Below are positions 36,036 through 47,879 of a DNA stretch of 64,000 nt, one piece after another (positions within the stretch are counted from its first letter, which is position 1; each line of letters begins with the position of its first letter). Made by a program: the position numbers and the translations under genes. Origin of the DNA: Diphasiastrum complanatum. Lineage: Eukaryota; Streptophyta; Lycopodiopsida; Lycopodiales; Lycopodiaceae. The notes beneath the pieces were generated by a model. That model was not told where the DNA came from and ran no database searches. It saw only the letters and a program-made list of their open reading frames with translations. The DNA lies in NCBI GenBank assembly GCA_029204225.1, contig CM055111.1, positions 15,627,207-15,691,206 on the forward strand. Reading direction: 5' to 3'.

Positions 36036-37237
36036 TGTTGGAAAGAGGTGTGCAGAAGATAGCTTGAACTCGAAAAGAAACGAACTAGAATGAAAAATAT
36101 TCGAGCGTCTAGAAAGAAAACTTTTCATGTGTAGAGGAATAAACTATCTTCCTCTTTCTCTATGCATGACTACGCCTATCAATTTCAAACGAAACAATAG
36201 TGATAAAAATCATGTTTGATCTTATAGTAACTAACTTTGAAATCATCAATACTACAGTGATTACGTAGCCAAAGAATAATGCATTGAATTATCAGACAAA
36301 TAATTTGTCGTGAATCACTAGACAAATAATTAGTCGCGAAACACTAGACAAATAATTAGTTGCAAAGGACTACATAAATGCATACATTCTGAGACGAAGC
36401 TAAATGCAATAAAAGATAGTATCGATTCAGTATGAAAATAAAACAGAAGTAAATGAGTACAATAACTTGCGGATCAAAGCCGCGTACTCCATGCTATCTC
36501 TGAGTGGCTAAAATGAAAGTCTAAATTAAGCGCAATGTTGATAAGCAGTTTCGCAATAGCAATCTCTAAAACAACTCTAAGAAGTGAGCTAGAGTGCTCA
36601 GGATTGTTCAAGCTCGCAGGCTTGAGAGAGAGAGAGAGAGAGAGCTAACTATTCAAATGCTTCTTGATTGATTTTTGAACTTCTTAACTTGAAAACTGTA
36701 TGAATATGAACAACTATATATACTAAGCAATTAGGTCGTTAAATGTGATCGCCAATTGACTGGTGTCCGCTGGCATCCATCTAGTTCCTTTTTAGAAATT
36801 GATTGTTGATAAGCGGTGGAAATTGGCCGTAAATAGTCTGTCTGCATAAATGAATCAAAACTGTCACTCTACAGAAATGAACTAAAACTGCCACATGTGA
36901 AGGTGTTGCAAAAATGCGACTGTTGGCATTTTGCAAAAAATCCGACAATGTCTTTAAATCTGATTTAAGGTAGCCCCACACTTTCCCAGAGTTATTTCCT
37001 GAACATTTGAGGCACTTTGAAAAAACCGAAAAATGCGACTTCGCATATTTACTCGCAATTCCTGACAGGCAAAAAATGCGACACTGTTGTCAAACTCCGT
37101 GTATTTCTACAGACTGTGTAAAAACACTTGTAATTCTGCAAACTGTATAAAAACATAGGAAAATCCACAAAACTGGATAAATAATGGATGAGGATCAAAA
37201 TCGATTAGTTGATTAGTAAAAAGGAGAATAATTCAAC
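36036..37237 (-). repeat. 3' LTR of copia F
   Basis: About 1.2 kb, TGTTGAATTATTC...TTTCCAACA on the minus strand. It contains a GA run at 36624-36644 absent from the other LTR. The partner is 41694-42630. Confidence 0.85.
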
Positions 37238-37685
37238 ACTCCCCCTTAATCTGAATCCTTGAATGCCTTGACCTTCAAACTTAGTTCCAACCAGAATCTT
37301 CTGTGAGCTTTAAAACTTAATGCTTTGGTAAAATTATCTGATGTCATATCTTGCGTTCTACAGTACTACAATCTAATCTCTTCATTGAGAACTTTGCTTC
37401 TGAAAAAATGATACTTCAGTTCAATGTGCTTGTTCCTAGAATGAAATCTAGGGCTGGTTGATAAAGCAATGGCACTTTGATTATCACAAAATAATGTCAT
37501 CGGAGCATATTGATTCAGACTGGTATCTGAGAGTAAGTTCCTCAACCAAGCTGCTTCCTTTGTAGCTTGAGAGGCTATGATATACTTTGATTCAGTGAAA
37601 GATAGAGCGCCAACTTGAATCTGTGTAACCACTGAGTAAATTGAGTTTGTCATTGCCGACTGCTCCATAACAAATGCAAAAGTCC

Positions 37686-39167
37686 ATAGTAGCTCAAAGA
37701 TATCTCATGACTCTAATAAGAGCCTTCCAATGTGTTACTCCAGGATTGGTCATAAACTGACTGAGAAAACTGACTGCAATAGTCGTGTGTCGCCTGGTAC
37801 AGATCATGGCATACATAAGAGATCCTATAATAGAATGGTAAGGATACTCATGCATCTGCTACTTCTCATGAATTGTTTGAGGACATTGGTCCTTTGACAA
37901 TTTGAGACCTGGTATTATTGGTGAGAGAGCTAACTTGCAATTAATCAGATTATATCTGACTAACATGTTGTAGATGTACCTCTGTTGTGTGATGTAGACC
38001 AACTTCTGTTTTCTGTCTCTGTGGATTTGTATACCAAGGCAGAAATGAGTTTCGCCCAGATCGGTCATGTCAAATTTGAAAGATAGCATTGTCTTGGCCT
38101 CTTTTATCAGATCGGTACTCTTGTTGAAAAGCAATGTATCATCCACGTATACATTGATAATGATAAAAGACTATTGCACAGCTTTGAAGTAAACATTTGA
38201 ATCTGAGGAGCTGGGTGTGTGGCCATGATCAATAAGGAAAGTATTGATGCTTTGAAACCATGCTCGAGTAGCTTGCTTCAAGCCATAAAGTACCTTATGG
38301 AGTTTACACACATGATTGTGTTTACCCTCGATAGTATAAACCTTTGAGTTGCACCATGTAAATGTCTTCTTCAATAACTCCATTGAGATATGTTGTCTAT
38401 ACATCCATTTGATGTATTTCCAAATCTGCCGCAGCGGCAAATGATAGAAAAAGTCGAATAGAAGAATGCTTGACTACTAGACTAAAGGTCTCAGTGTCGT
38501 CAACGTTGTATACCTGAGAAAATCCTCTAGTGACAAGTTGTGCCTTTCTCCTGTTGATGCTTCCATCTGCATTGTACTTGACTTTAAAAATCCATTTGCA
38601 ATCAACTACGTTTCTGCTAGCAGGTAATTGGACAATTATCCATGTCCGGTTCTTGATAAGAGATGAATACTCTTTATCCATAGCTTCTTTCCAGAGATGT
38701 GAATGAGGCTGACTGAGTGCCTCTTGGACAGACGTCGGTTCCTGAACAAGATAGACTACAGACATGTCGATATATTTCTCAAGTGGTCTGCTAGTCCTTG
38801 ATGATCTCCCGGATAATAGAGGAAGTTGATCATTTCCATCGTACTGAAGTTGCTGATCTGTAACATCATCATCTTCTTATTTGTCGTTGATTTGTTGTTC
38901 GTCAAAAGTAGAAGAGCTTGGATCTCCAATGAGAATAGTCAACCGAGGAGCAAGAAAGATCAATGTGTCAGGAGCATTTGACAGGTCAGCTACATGGGGA
39001 CTGCCTTTTCCTTTGAGGTCTTGAAACTGATCTTTGATGAAGATGACATCCCGACTAGTGAATATCTTCGACTCGATGGAATCGAACAACTTTTAGGCTT
39101 GATCTGGAGTAGTGTAGCTGATGAAAACACATTTGATAATCTGGATGTCGAGCTTCTTCCTGAGAAA
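37686..39167 (-). repeat. Copia F internal duplication, copy 1
   Basis: Reverse transcriptase and linker region. It matches 39291-40728 in the same orientation, at about 96-97% by eye with small indels. Parts include MDDTLLFNKSTDLIKEAKT, with the DD of the polymerase motif. Confidence 0.88.
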
Positions 39168-39290
39168 GCATGAAACCATGAAAGCATCTACTATGTCTAT
39201 TTCTAAGAATTCTAGTATATTGTGGTCTAGTATATTGTTGATAGATTACAATTACCATCTATATACAATTTACAATTGTGTAGATGGTGC

Positions 39291-40728
39291 ATAGTAGCTC
39301 AAAGATATCTCATGACTCTAATAAGAGCCTTCCAATGTGTTACTCTAGGATTGGTCATAAACTGACTGAGAGAACTGACTGCAATAGTCGTGTGTCGCCT
39401 GGTACAGATCATGGCATACATAAGAGATCCTATAATAGAATGGTAAGGATACTCATGCATCTGCTACTTCTCATGAATTGTTTGAGGACATTGGTCCTTT
39501 GACAATTTGAGACCTGGTTTCATTGGTGAGAGAGCTAACTTGCAATTAATCAGATTATATCTGACTAACATGTTGTAGATGTACCTTTGTTGTGTGATGT
39601 AGACCAACTTTTGTTTTCTGTCTCTGTGGATTTGTATACCAAGGTAGAAATGAGTTTCGCCCAGATCGGTCATGTCAAATTTGAAAGATAGAATTGTCTT
39701 GGCCTCTTTTATCAGATCGGTACTCTTGTTAAAAAGCAATGTATCATCCACGCATACATTGATAATGATAAAAGACTATTGCACAGCTTGAATCTGAGGA
39801 GCTGGGTGTGTAGCCATGATCAATAAGAAAAGTATTGATGCTTTGAAACCATGCTCGAGTAGCTTGCTTTAAGCCATAAAGTGCCATATGGAGTTTACAC
39901 ACATGATTGTGTTTACCCTCGATAGTATAACCTTCGAGTTGCACCATGTAGATGTCTTCTTCAATAACTCCATTGAGATATGTTGTCTGTACATCCATTT
40001 GATGTATTTCCAAATCTGCTGCAGAGACAATTGATAGAAAAAGTCGAATAGAAGAATGCTTGACTACTAGACTAAAGTTCTCGACGTTGTATACCTGAGA
40101 AAATCCTCTGGTGACAAGTCGTGCCTTTCTCCTGTTGATGCTTCCATCTGCACTGTACTTGACTTTAAAAATCCCTTCTAGCAGGTAATTGGACAATTAT
40201 CCATGTCCGGTTCTTGATAAGAGATGAATACTCTTTATCCATAGCTTCTATCCAGAGATGTGAATGAGGCTGACTGAGTGCCTCTTGGACAGACGTCGGT
40301 TCCTAAACAAGATAGGCTACAGACACGTTGATATATCTCTCAGGTGGTCTGCTAGTCCTTGATGATCTTCGGGATAATAGAGGAAGTTGATTATTTCCAT
40401 CGTACTGTAGTTGCTGATCTGTAACATCATCATCTTCTTATTCATCATTGATTTGTTGTTCGTCAAAAGTAGAAGAGCTTGGACCTCCAATGAGAATAGT
40501 CAACTGAGGAGCAAGAAAGATCAATGTGTCAGGAGCATCTGACATGTCACCTACATGGGGATTGCCTTTTCCTTTGAGGTCTTCATACTGATCTTTGATG
40601 AAGATGACATCCCGACTAGTGAATATCTTCGACTCGATGGAATTGAACAACTTTTAGGCTTGATCTGAAGTAGTGTAGCTGATGAAAACACATTTGATAA
40701 TCTGGATGTCAAGCTTCTTCCTGAGACC
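39291..40728 (-). repeat. Copia F internal duplication, copy 2
   Basis: Partner of 37686-39167, slightly shorter. It runs on naturally into integrase at about 40650-41181, so it is likely the original position. The two copies are joined by 39168-39290. Confidence 0.88.
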
Positions 40729-41660
40729 ATGAGGAGTTTGCGCAAAAGCAGTACATCCAAAAACTCGTATTGTTTTTTTTTTAAGACCTTTAGTAGGACA
40801 TCTGTTCCGAATATAGATTGTTGTTGATACATCTTTAGCCCAAAAGCACTTTGGAAGTGTCGCATGTGATAACATGCACTTTGCCGATTCAACTAAGGTT
40901 TTGTTCTTTCTCTCAGCAAGACCATTTGACTGAGGCGAATAGGAGGTAATGTATTGTTGCTCAATGTCGTTGTTAAGGCAATATTCTTTAAATTCGGTGG
41001 AGGTGTATTCTCCCCCGTTATCTAATCTGAATGCACTGATTCGGTTGCTAGTTTGATTTCTAGCATGCTCTTTGAATTGTCTGAATTTGATGAAAGCCTC
41101 TGAAGTCTGTTTAATGAAATAAATGACTGTTCTTATGGAGAATTTGTCAATAAAAGTAATGAAATACTTTGCATTTAGCAATGAAGGACTTTGCCTAGGT
41201 CCACATATATTTGTATGAACAACATCTAATAGACCTTTTGTTGCATGCCTATGGTTTGATCTAAAAGGAATCGTATCCTGCTTTCCAAGGATACAACTAT
41301 GACAGACAGGGAGTTCGACCTTACTAGAAGATAGTCGAGCTCAAGAACCATGGATTGTTTGGACATGTTCAAAACAGATGCATAATTCAAGTGTCCTAAG
41401 TGATGATGCCATAACAATGCTTTATTGACTAGAACAAAGGTTTTCAAGGCTTGACCAGACTTAGAATAACAGTGTGCCAATCCACAATGCCTGCCTCATG
41501 CCGAGTGCAAAGATCTTATTACTCCTATCAACAATTTTGCATTGATCAGATTCGAATTCTACCTTATGACATAGATCTGTAATTCTACTTACTGATAACA
41601 GATTTGTAGAGAGTTTAGGAACATGTAAGACCTTTGATAGTAATTTGAATTGATTATACC

Positions 41661-41693
41661 GCTCTGATACCATGTCGGTATGCTCTGATACCA
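41661..41693 (-). promoter_or_regulatory. Doubled initiator-Met primer motif, copia F
   Basis: TGGTATCAGAGC occurs twice on the minus strand, at 41682-41693 (next to the LTR) and 41661-41672. Copia B also shows a doubled motif. The LTR-adjacent one is the likely primer site. Confidence 0.8.
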
Positions 41694-42630
41694 TGTCGAA
41701 AAGATGTGTGTAGAAGATAGGTTGAACTCGAATGAAAATTCTTCGAACATCTAGAAAGAAAACTTTTTGTATACAGCGGAATAAACTATCATCCTCTTTC
41801 TCTATCCATGACTACGCCTATCAATTTCAAACAAAACAATGGTGAGAAAACGCACGTTTGATCTTATAGTAACTAGCTTTGAAATCATCAGTACTACAGT
41901 GATTACATAGCCAAACAATAATGCATTGAATTATCAGACAAATAATTTGTCACGAATCACTAGACAAATAATCAGTCGTGAAATACTAAATTAGTCGCGA
42001 AGAACTACAGAAATGGATACATTCTGAGACGAAGTTGAATGCAATAAAAGATAATATTGATTCAGTATGAAAATGAAATAGAAGTAAATGAGTACAATAA
42101 ATTGCGGATCAAAGCCGCGTACTCTATGCTATCGTTGAGCGGCTAAAATGAAAGCCTGAATTAAACACAATGCTGATAAGCAGTACGGCAATAGCAATCT
42201 CTAAAACAACTCTAAGAAGTGAGCTAGAATACTCGGGAGTGTTCAAGCTCGCAGGCTTGAGAGAGAGGGAGAGCTAACTATTAAAATGCTTCTTCATTGA
42301 ATTTTGAACTTCTTAACTTGAAAACTGAATGAATATGAACAACTATATATACTAAGCAATTAGGTCGTCAAATGCGATTGCCAGTTGGCTGGTGTTCGCT
42401 AGCATCCATCCAGTTCCTTCTTAGGAATTGATTGCTAATAAGCGGTCGAAATTGGCCGTAAATAGTCTGTTTGCATAAATGAACCAAAACTGTCACTCTG
42501 CAGAAATGAACTAAAACTTCCATAGGCGAAGGTGTTGCAAAAAGGCAACAGTGTCGGCATTTTGCGAAAAACCCGACAATGTCCTTAAATCTGATTTAGG
42601 GTAGCCCCATACTTTGCCAGAGTCATTTCT
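41694..42630 (-). repeat. 5' LTR of copia F, partial
   Basis: Matches the inner three quarters of 36036-37237 and stops near 42630. The sequence beyond is unrelated. Confidence 0.82.
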
Positions 42631-43500
42631 ATCGAATTCGTGCAATCTTAATGTCATAAAATTGAGATCGACGAGCTTAAACATTCTAAGTCATAGGGAC
42701 CAAAATCAAGCTATCTTGTGTGTAGACATACAATCGAATCTACTTAAATGTTGTAAACACAAGCTTACTCTAAGTTGATCAGTCAATTGGCAAGCTCTAG
42801 TCATATATGAAGTGGTCATAAGCTCCTTGTGTATTAAACAAATTCTTCTTGTTAAAGAATTTGCAAAATCATTATGTAATTTTTATTGAGGCCACATGGA
42901 GATGAGGCACGATGATTGTTATCCATTTTTTGGGTTGCTTTAGTATAACATTAAGACCTTGCTACAATGCCCAATAGTAAAAACTGTATTTGTAATTTCT
43001 TGATGTTCTTCTTTTGAACTTGACGGTGAAATTGATGCATATGAAAATGATTTTACCTTTCACCTTAATGTTCGACAAAATCTAGCCCTTAAAATACCTT
43101 CAAAATGATCTATGATGTCCATGAGGCACTCCAAATGTCACATTGTTGACGTCATATCTAAGGGAGTGTCCTCACTAAGCCTCTACTCTTAACGGAGTCA
43201 ATGGTGCCTTTTGAAAAGATATCAACCAGTTCTTTTTTTTGTTGGTTAAAAAAATAAAAAGACCAAGGATTTGTAACCTTTTGGATCAAGGTAGGGGCTA
43301 CAAATCATTGGACACCTTGATTTGACTGTTTAGTTCCAGAAATTGTGAACATGCATTCAATGAACATGTTAATTCCTATAGGGGGCTAATGAAAACAAAG
43401 TGTTGATGCCCATGTTATAAAGATGGTGAAAAAAAATACTATCCTATCACCAATTAATGTTAATGAGGATAAGAAATATGAGTGGGGTTATAACATCTAA
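42631..43500. other. Unassigned stretch
   Basis: AT-rich. No coding domain, structured RNA or repeat recognised. Confidence 0.5.
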
Positions 43501-43539
43501 AAAAACTATTTTGTAGTTTAAAATGTATATTGGAAATAA

Positions 43540-43800
43540 AATGATTTCCTATAAAAACTTGAGACACATACATTTTGTAACTAGGAAAAAAATTTCTAAT
43601 TTAGAAATGGTAGAAATGTATCTAGGAAATAAGGTTTTTCCCTAGTTGCAATTCAGCACATACCATTTTTAACTAGGAAAAAAGCTTTCCTAGTTAGAAG
43701 GGGTCCAAATACACATTTTAACTAGGAAAAATCATGTGAAACGAGGAAATTCCACATTTTTCCTATATAGGAACTGATCAAAAGTTCCTTGTGTAGGGTG
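43540..43800. mobile_element. Possible small DNA-transposon end with AACTAGGAAAAA repeats
   Basis: AACTAGGAAAAA-type motifs occur about five times in both orientations between 43578 and 43735. The block ends in GTTCCTTGTGTAGGGTG (43783-43799), which reads inward as CACCCTACACAAGGAAC, similar in form to a CACTA terminus. No partner end was found. Confidence 0.35.
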
Positions 43801-44116
43801 CTACATTCAATACAATATGCATGTCTTGAATATCTTATTGTTTTGTATATGAAACAACAAACCTTTCGAGAGCTCAAATAAGTAAAATCAACAAAATCAT
43901 GAATGTTGGCTATCATGTCAATTTGGATAGTACTTCACAATTTGAGTAATAAAATCATCAACCCATGCATTGATCAACAAAAGTATGGTGTCACCAGAAA
44001 AAGGCCGCCAAACCAATTCTTATGCAAACGAACATGCTTATCTACTCGTCATCTATTATGATTCTTAAGCAAGGCAACTTTAGTGAGATTAATGAAAAAA
44101 AGCAACATAAGCTCCA

Positions 44117-44768
44117 CTTCATTTACTTCTTTAGTAATTCACATTACAAGAATAAGCTTCATTGAGCACTCATGATATCGATAAGACTCATCCCAGCGTG
44201 TGAGTTTAGTCAAAGAAAACAAGAGGAAGTGCAACTGCATCATTAAATTCTATAGCCATTAAGATGATAAGAATTTGGCGTTGACAGCACAAATGGAAAA
44301 GATCAATCCACATAATATATTAACTTGGCAACCACACGTGACAAACATAGTTGTGTCTGATATAAAACGAGCTGATAATGGAGATCAATCACTACATACA
44401 ATACATGAAGTGCGTTTTGATGATCGTTTCTGGAATTTACTTCACTTCATTGACTTCTTTAGCCATTCATTACAAGAATAAGCTTCATTGAGCACTCATG
44501 GCATCGATAAGACTCATCCCAGCGTGTGAGTTTATTCAAAGAAAACAAGAGGAAGTGCAACTGCATCATTAAATTCTGTAGCCATTAAGATGATAAGAAT
44601 TTGGCGTTGACAATTCAAATGGAAAAGATCCATCCACATAATATATTTACTTGGAAACCACACGTGACATACTTGTGTCTGATATAAAACGAGCTGATAA
44701 TGGCGATCAATCACTACATACAATACATGAAGTAAGCGCGTTTTGATGATCGTTTCTGGAATCTACTC
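44117..44768. repeat. Tandem duplication of 326 bases
   Basis: Two head-to-tail units (44117-44442 and 44443-44768), marked by 'tacaagaataagcttcattg' at 44145 and 44471 and 'gataagaatttggcgttgac' in each. Identity is roughly 92-95%. No domain is recognised in either unit, and a short frame inside one unit does not look coding. Confidence 0.9.
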
Positions 44769-45540
44769 CCTTCACAGAAAGACTGCACAATTCAGGTTTC
44801 ATAATTAATACTAATAAAAAGATGAATAGCGAACGCAGCTACAAGGATGATCTTCTGATGTCAAGATGAAGAACCTCAGAAGTCATCGGGATTCGAAAGT
44901 TGTTTGACGTGTTTTACTCTACTATTATCTCGACGCATGCCCTATATGGTCCTCGATATCATATTTCATGCTCCAAACTCATCCGGTTAATGAACAGCTG
45001 TGTTTGTGGGCTGGTCTTGATTCTCGTCCATCTGATCTTTTAGTAGATTTCTCCCACCTGATGTTTCATCAGTAGCCACACCTGACGGTACGAGTCCTCG
45101 TGCCTTGGTCTGGTAATGAGGAAAGCTCATGTCAAGTTAAATGGTTGTATTCACAACGCCTTGAAAATCTGAAAGGCAAAACCATAAGCATTTTCTATGA
45201 ATAATTTTAACTTGACCAACAGCTAATTCCAAGTGTACTTGTCTTAGTATTGCAGCGTAGCTAGAATGATGATTCAGAGCGGACTTCTCTCTTGCACTTC
45301 CGATTTGACGAAAGAGCTAGTAGTATTTTCTAAAAATTGCACAGCTATCTCAGCTAAAAAGAAGTGATAACCAGTTTTACAGGTTTTCATTGCATGCGGA
45401 ATACCTGAAATTTTGGAACTTGCTATAGTTACATAGACCAACCCATTTCACCATTATCAAGATCCATGTTACGAGCATGAAAATAAAAATCAGGCAGCGG
45501 TCTGTATCTTGCTGTCATTTCCTTACTAGTAGAAAGAGAC
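44769..45540. other. Region downstream of the RING gene
   Basis: Probably 3' untranslated and flanking sequence of the minus-strand RING gene. No clear gene is seen. Confidence 0.4.
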
Positions 45541-46038
45541 TTATCGATAATATTTCAGTAACTGTAGGCCGCATGCAGCTTCACGTTCTATCAAGTCAGA
45601 TATCAACTGATCTGAAAATGTACCCCGACATATAGGACAATTGCAAACGCTGGGAGTTGCTTCGAACCAACACAAGAAACAAGTCAGATGTAGCATGTGC
45701 CCGCACCTGAAACAGAACACATTCAGTATTTGCCATACTAATAATCTAGAGCTGTAACGCTAAGGAGAACAAAACCATCTTCACGACAATGAAGTTGCGA
45801 TTGCATGTATTGAGCTACAGAATTTAGAATCTACTGACCTCAACTTTAGCATTAGATCGACTTGGTCAGGTGTGGGCGGCGGAATGAGTGGGTCCAGACA
45901 TATAGGACACTCTGTTTCGAGATCCATTTCTGGTACATTAACTATCTGCATATCATTCAATATTGGGCACATCAGTTCATCTGGTTGGATCACTGGGAAT
46001 CGATACCCTGTTATGCGACATAAACATTCCATATCCAT
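45541..46038 (-). CDS. RING-H2 zinc finger protein, two exons
   Basis: Two minus-strand exons, 45839-46038 and 45541-45706, separated by a 132-base intron (45707-45838; donor GAG|GTCAGT, acceptor TTCTGTTTCAG). Splicing preserves frame and gives about 121 residues from the ATG at 46038 to TAA at 45541. The joined product has a complete RING-H2: C44 and C47 (ECPICLDP), C68, H70, H73 and C76 (CGHMLHLTC), then C90 and C93 (CPICRG). RING-H2 domains recruit E2 enzymes, so an E3 ubiquitin-ligase role is expected from the family; the substrate is unknown. The intron falls within the RING, between ligand pairs. No signal peptide or membrane segment is evident. A same-frame open stretch upstream (46051-46266) is separated by a TAG at 46048-46050, so either this start is right or a longer N-terminus was lost. 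Confidence 0.75.
45707..45838 (-). other. Intron of the RING-H2 gene
   Basis: 132 bases, GT...AG on the minus strand with a pyrimidine-rich TTCTGTTTCAG end. Removing it joins ...LMLKLR to CGHMLHLTC in frame and completes the eight zinc ligands. This is strong evidence for the intron. Confidence 0.85.
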
Positions 46039-46050
46039 CCCTTCTATCTA

Positions 46051-46266
46051 TCCCGTCTGTCTAATATGACGTCTTACACAGTGTGAGTCGATTGAATGTT
46101 TATGACTAGCGCGCAGAACTTTCAATAGATCAGGAGCTGATTCCTCATGAAGCACAGATATGCGATGCTTCTGAGTAGAGTATATATATTTGGTCTTTCC
46201 GCTAGGAGATCGGTATATTTGAACGTAATACGTTGCAGCATTGTCGTTCCCGCGAAAATTCAACAT
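46051..46266 (-). CDS. Same-frame open stretch upstream of the RING gene
   Basis: ATG at 46266 (MLNFRGNDNAATYYVQIYRS), about 72 codons, ending at TAG 46048-46050. It is in the same frame as the RING start nine bases further on. The segment YYVQIYRSPSGKTKYIY looks like real protein. It could be the former N-terminus of the RING protein, cut off by one stop codon, or an upstream open frame. I do not recognise its family. Confidence 0.4.
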
Positions 46267-46299
46267 GGTAGTTCCCGCTAAAACCCGTCCCAAAAAACG

Positions 46300-47740
46300 T
46301 CACCTATTCAAAACACGTCTGCATAATTGCCGCTGTCCATGGCGGTTGGGATGCATCACGAATTTTTGAAACTAAGGTGAAATGTGCCCCCACACAACAA
46401 AAATACGTGCAAATATTTTTGGCTTGTCCATGGTGAAGTTTTTGGCCTTGCCTTGCAAATGCAATACTATTTGTTGAGGTAGGTGAATGGAGTTCCAAAG
46501 AAAGTCAACATTAAAGGCTCAAATTTGGTGGGCGAAGGGCTGAATAGTCAATATGCATAGAAAATCTGCTTTTTGGCCCTGCCTTGCTTTTTTTTTTTTG
46601 GCCCTGGAAGGGCTTATTGCTTTCAGGATTGGTTTTCACCTAGTTGCTATCTTTTTGTGTTTCTTTTGTTTTTTTTAATATTTGTAGCACCATCCTCTCA
46701 CCAAGACAGCCTCACATAACAAAATAGTAACACCATCATCTCACCAAGAGAGCCTCACTCTTCCATTATGATTCTTCTCTCTCTCACATAAGCACCAAAT
46801 TCAGGATGATAGCAGCATAGCAGCAAATCAGCAATTCTCATCCTCAGCAGCACTTCACTCTCCTAAAACTCATTATTTTGCTTAATGTCTTGGGCCTTTT
46901 TATAGAGGGTGGTGGAGGGCCACCCTTCATTTTGCTATTTTGTCAATTTTTACAAACTTCTCCTCTTTTCGACAAGTGTAAAATATGGTAGGGCCCATCA
47001 CATCAGCCACTTGCAAGCCGTGAGACATCACCCAATGTGATGTCACTTGGTTGAGGTCATTAAAAGAAAAACTTTTTAATCCAATTACCTTAATCTTTTT
47101 TACAAGGTCATAATTTTTTTCCCGTTAAACTGCTTAGGCCGGTTGGCCTCTCTGGTACTTGCCTTGCCGATTTTTCTTTGCACTACGGTTTTGATACCGT
47201 AAATTGCAATTTCACCACATTTTCGAAACCCTCTATGTCTACATTTTTGAAACTCCGTTATGCCCATTTTTGTTGATTGCCACTTTGTCGTCATTTTGAA
47301 ACCCACTATGTCTATATTTTTCGATGTCATTTTTGTCGATTTTTCTCTTGGTAATGCCTCTAACCAATTTTCAATTCTGCAAGTTCTAACGGGGTTACAA
47401 GTACAGAGTAATCTTCAGAAGCCAACCGTTCATGAAAAACAAAAAGATTTTTTATATTAGTAAAATATTTTTGGGTACATCAAAATTTTGCTCGGCATTG
47501 CCGGCATTTTTACTATCGGGCCAATTTAAAAGCCGTAAAACTTCTGGCTAGCCACATTTAGGCGGGCTTGGACCTATTTGTACATGGACCGGCATTTTCC
47601 TACGGTCTTACAAAATCTGACCTATGTCTAATATTTTTTACGGTTCCTTAGACCGTTTGTACAAATATATTATCCACTACTAATTAACGTGTCTAGCCAC
47701 TTTAAGGGCGGGCTGAGACCCCTTTTTTCTTAACAGTATG
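46300..47740. other. Unassigned stretch, possible decayed LTR
   Basis: No gene seen. A short direct duplication lies at 46690-46770 ('accatcatctcaccaagaga'). A TATA-like TTTTTATAGAGGG at about 46898 in CT-rich context resembles the reverse strand of an LTR promoter. A paired phrase 'tctagccacatttaggcggg'/'gtctagccactttaagggcg' occurs at about 47550 and 47690. Confidence 0.4.
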
Positions 47741-47879
47741 TACTAGCATTGCACTTGCAAACTCTAGACTCTTTAATCATGAAATACCAATGTTAGATCA
47801 AACACGTATTGTTGTCTATTGATAGTTCGCAATACGATGTGCCAATATCGTAATCGAAATGTATATTGATGAAAGTGCT

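Larger units (their letters stand above)
36036..42630 (-). mobile_element. Copia F, broken, with internal duplication
   Basis: Minus-strand Ty1/copia. The 3' LTR is 36036-37237, preceded by the purine tract ATTAAGGGGGAG. The 5' LTR starts at 41694 with a primer site at 41682-41693, and is incomplete at its upstream end near 42630. Pre-integrase (LWHHHLGHLNYASVL), integrase (LDNGGEYTSTEFKEYC, SPQSNGLAERKNK), two copies of the linker/reverse transcriptase region, and RNase H (ESKYIIASQATKEAAWLRNL) are present. Gag is absent. The LTRs differ by several percent. Old and multiply broken. Confidence 0.88.

Noticed and set aside
44275-44723. Short frames in the 326-base duplication
   Set aside because: Not conserved between the two units, so unlikely to be coding.
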